This document shows, one piece after another, positions 62,793 through 64,000 of a stretch of 64,000 bases of DNA. The stretch is from the NCBI GenBank assembly GCA_015660965.1, contig JACTVG010000002.1, forward strand, positions 186,001-250,000. The letters run 5' to 3'. How positions within the stretch are numbered: position 1 is the stretch's first letter; the number at the start of each line of letters is the position of its first letter. The notes beneath the pieces were generated by a model, which made no database searches, was not told the origin of the DNA, and was given only the letters and a program-made list of their open reading frames with translations. The DNA comes from Methanoregulaceae archaeon (GTDB lineage Archaea; Halobacteriota; Methanomicrobia; Methanomicrobiales; Methanospirillaceae). Made by a program: the position numbers and the translations under genes.

Positions 62793-64000
62793 GTAGAAAA
62801 AGTATCAATATTAAAATAAAGGAACTGAAGTCAGATATCGGAAATATAAAAGATCTCGAACTTTCAATCGGGAAATTTTCTGAGGAAAAATGGACAGAAG
62901 CAGAGGGACCGACTCCATTCCCTTCCATCACAGCACTTCGCGAATGGGATAAAAAGCTACTTGACCGCTACAAACCTTTTTATTTGCCTTTTTGCGACCT
63001 CTGTTGCCTTTGCACCTATGGAAAGTGTGACCTCACTGGCAATAAACGGGGGGCATGCGGAATCCACATGTCTGCACAACAATCCCGCACTGTTCTTTTG
63101 GCCAGTTGCATTGGAGCTGCCACTCATATTAGTCATGCACGAGAACTTGTCACATATGCTATCAAAAAATTTGGAACTGATTATCCCCTCGACCCCGGCG
63201 GTCTTGCTGTAGAAGTTGAAGCACCTATTATCCGGCTTGTATGTGGTGTTAAGCCTGAGAAGCTTGGTGATCTTGAGACTGTTCTAGATTATCTAGAGAA
63301 TCAACTCACACAACTCCTTTCTGTCACTCACACTGGACAGGAAGGAAATAATCTTGATTTTGAATCCAAGGTGTTTCATGCAGGAATGATCGACCAAGTT
63401 GGAATGGAAGTGGCCGATATCGCCCAAATATCTGTATTTGGATTTCCAAAAGCAGACCCAGATGCTCCATTAGTTGATCTTGGAATGAGTGTTGTGGATA
63501 CAAAAAAACCCGTTATTCTTGTTATCGGACACAACGTTCCCCCAGCAATCCAAATTATCGATTACCTCAAGGACAAACGTCTCTCAGAAGAGGTGGAGGT
63601 TACCGGAATTTGTTGTACTGCTATTGATGCAACACGATATTCATCGAAAGTTAAGATTATCGGACCTATGTCATGGCAACTTCGGTATATCCGGAGTGGT
63701 ATTCCAGATGTTATTGTAGTTGATGAGCAATGCATCCGTACCGATAATCTTATAGAAGCCGAAAAGATCCGGGCTCCATTTATCGCAACGTCGGAAAAGA
63801 ATTGTCTTGGTCTTCCTGACCGTACGAGAGATTCCGCTGATGATATTGTTGCAGATCTTGTTAGTCGGAAGAATCTTGGCGTCCTTATTCTTGATCCCGA
63901 AAAAGTAGGAGAAGTCGCAGTCAAAACAGCTCGTGCAGTAGCGCCAAAACGAAAAAAATCGCGAACTTCTTTAAGTACAGAAGAGATAATCGAACAAGCA
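62789..64000 (+). CDS. cdhA: CO dehydrogenase/acetyl-CoA synthase alpha subunit (partial)
   Basis: First 404 residues, open at the window edge (full length about 770-800). CO dehydrogenase component of ACDS. An Fe-S segment with C-D-L-C-C-L-C-T-Y-G-K-C-D-L and A-C-G-I-H-M-S-A-Q-Q, H-T-G-Q-E-G, G-M-E-V-A-D-I-A-Q-I-S and V-V-D-E-Q-C-I-R match CdhA closely. TTG at 62789 has GGAG four bases upstream; GTG at 62780 is the alternative. An unusual start codon for a highly expressed gene. Confidence 0.92.
   Translation, partial: MSRKSINIKIKELKSDIGNIKDLELSIGKFSEEKWTEAEGPTPFPSITALREWDKKLLDRYKPFYLPFCDLCCLCTYGKCDLTGNKRGACGIHMSAQQSRTVLLASCIGAATHISHARELVTYAIKKFGTDYPLDPGGLAVEVEAPIIRLVCGVKPEKLGDLETVLDYLENQLTQLLSVTHTGQEGNNLDFESKVFHAGMIDQVGMEVADIAQISVFGFPKADPDAPLVDLGMSVVDTKKPVILVIGHNVPPAIQIIDYLKDKRLSEEVEVTGICCTAIDATRYSSKVKIIGPMSWQLRYIRSGIPDVIVVDEQCIRTDNLIEAEKIRAPFIATSEKNCLGLPDRTRDSADDIVADLVSRKNLGVLILDPEKVGEVAVKTARAVAPKRKKSRTSLSTEEIIEQA

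Noticed and set aside
1-64000. CRISPR array, insertion sequence, prophage or attachment site
   Set aside because: No spaced direct repeats, transposase, integrase or tRNA-targeted duplications were found on either strand.

Overview
The window is a stretch of chromosome from a methanogenic archaeon of the Euryarchaeota. The markers are a coenzyme F430 cluster (cfbA, cfbE, cfbD, cfbB), F420 ligase cofE, a methanopterin-type GHMP synthase, methanogenesis marker protein 9, hydrogenase maturation genes hypC-hypA-hypE, the start of an acetyl-CoA decarbonylase/synthase operon (two cooC genes and cdhA), plus archaeal core genes (Alba, PCNA, PriL, proteasome beta, aCPSF1, Sec61 beta, S17e, CdrS-FtsZ). 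Gene content and synteny feel like Methanomicrobiales, but the genus cannot be fixed from sequence alone. The DNA is AT-rich, densely packed and free of CRISPR arrays, insertion sequences or rRNA. Two tRNAs (Glu-UUC, Ser-UGA) are present.

Layout. 1-3.2 kb: a partial polyphosphate kinase 1 behind a UspA-UspA-GNAT fusion. 3.2-7 kb: cimA/leuA-ilvB-ilvN operon. 7.2-7.5 kb: remnant of a sodium/solute symporter. 7.5-9.7 kb: an FAD mutase-like protein and a GT2 glycosyltransferase. 9.7-12.7 kb: thioesterase, DUF2148 ferredoxin-like protein, beta-RFAP synthase, DedA. 12.8-14.6 kb: a PGF-CTERM surface protein whose signal peptide contains an in-frame TAG, and a methyltransferase. 14.8-19.9 kb: tRNA-Glu, ilvE and the F430 genes. 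20-23 kb: an Hjc-like nuclease and the mmp9/CitG-like/DUF447 trio. 23-29 kb: hyp genes, surface proteins, tRNA-Ser, RaSEA, an ornithine cyclodeaminase-type protein. 29.4-31 kb: cobD-cobY.

31-35.4 kb: a ribbon-helix-helix gene (cdrS type) directly upstream of ftsZ, with palindromic operator-like DNA, then a 770-bp gene-free stretch with several hairpins, a coiled-coil protein and a DUF373 membrane protein. 36-40.4 kb: a minus-strand run of thiN-like, rps17e, dapA, dapB, ferredoxin, asd and alba (lysine/aspartate family plus translation and chromatin). 40.6-45.8 kb: pcn-priL, rlmE-moaA, an unknown gene and an M20 peptidase. 45.8-54.5 kb: TPR surface protein, MFS transporter, aCPSF1 nuclease, psmB, CBS and Usp proteins, amidohydrolase, sec61 beta, cofE, two small zinc-binding proteins. 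54.6-59.6 kb: AIM24-like protein and a two-component signalling patch. 59.6-64 kb: TraB-family protein and the cooC-cooC-cdhA operon, cut by the window edge.

Several genes are too short, too open-ended or too damaged to stand out as long open frames and were found by reading the sequence: ppk (open at the left edge), cdhA (open at the right edge), cdrS, sec61 beta, a 49-residue zinc protein, the symporter remnant and the TAG-interrupted signal peptide. The most interesting regulatory signal is the compound inverted-repeat array in front of cdrS-ftsZ, with related half-sites ahead of the coiled-coil gene.
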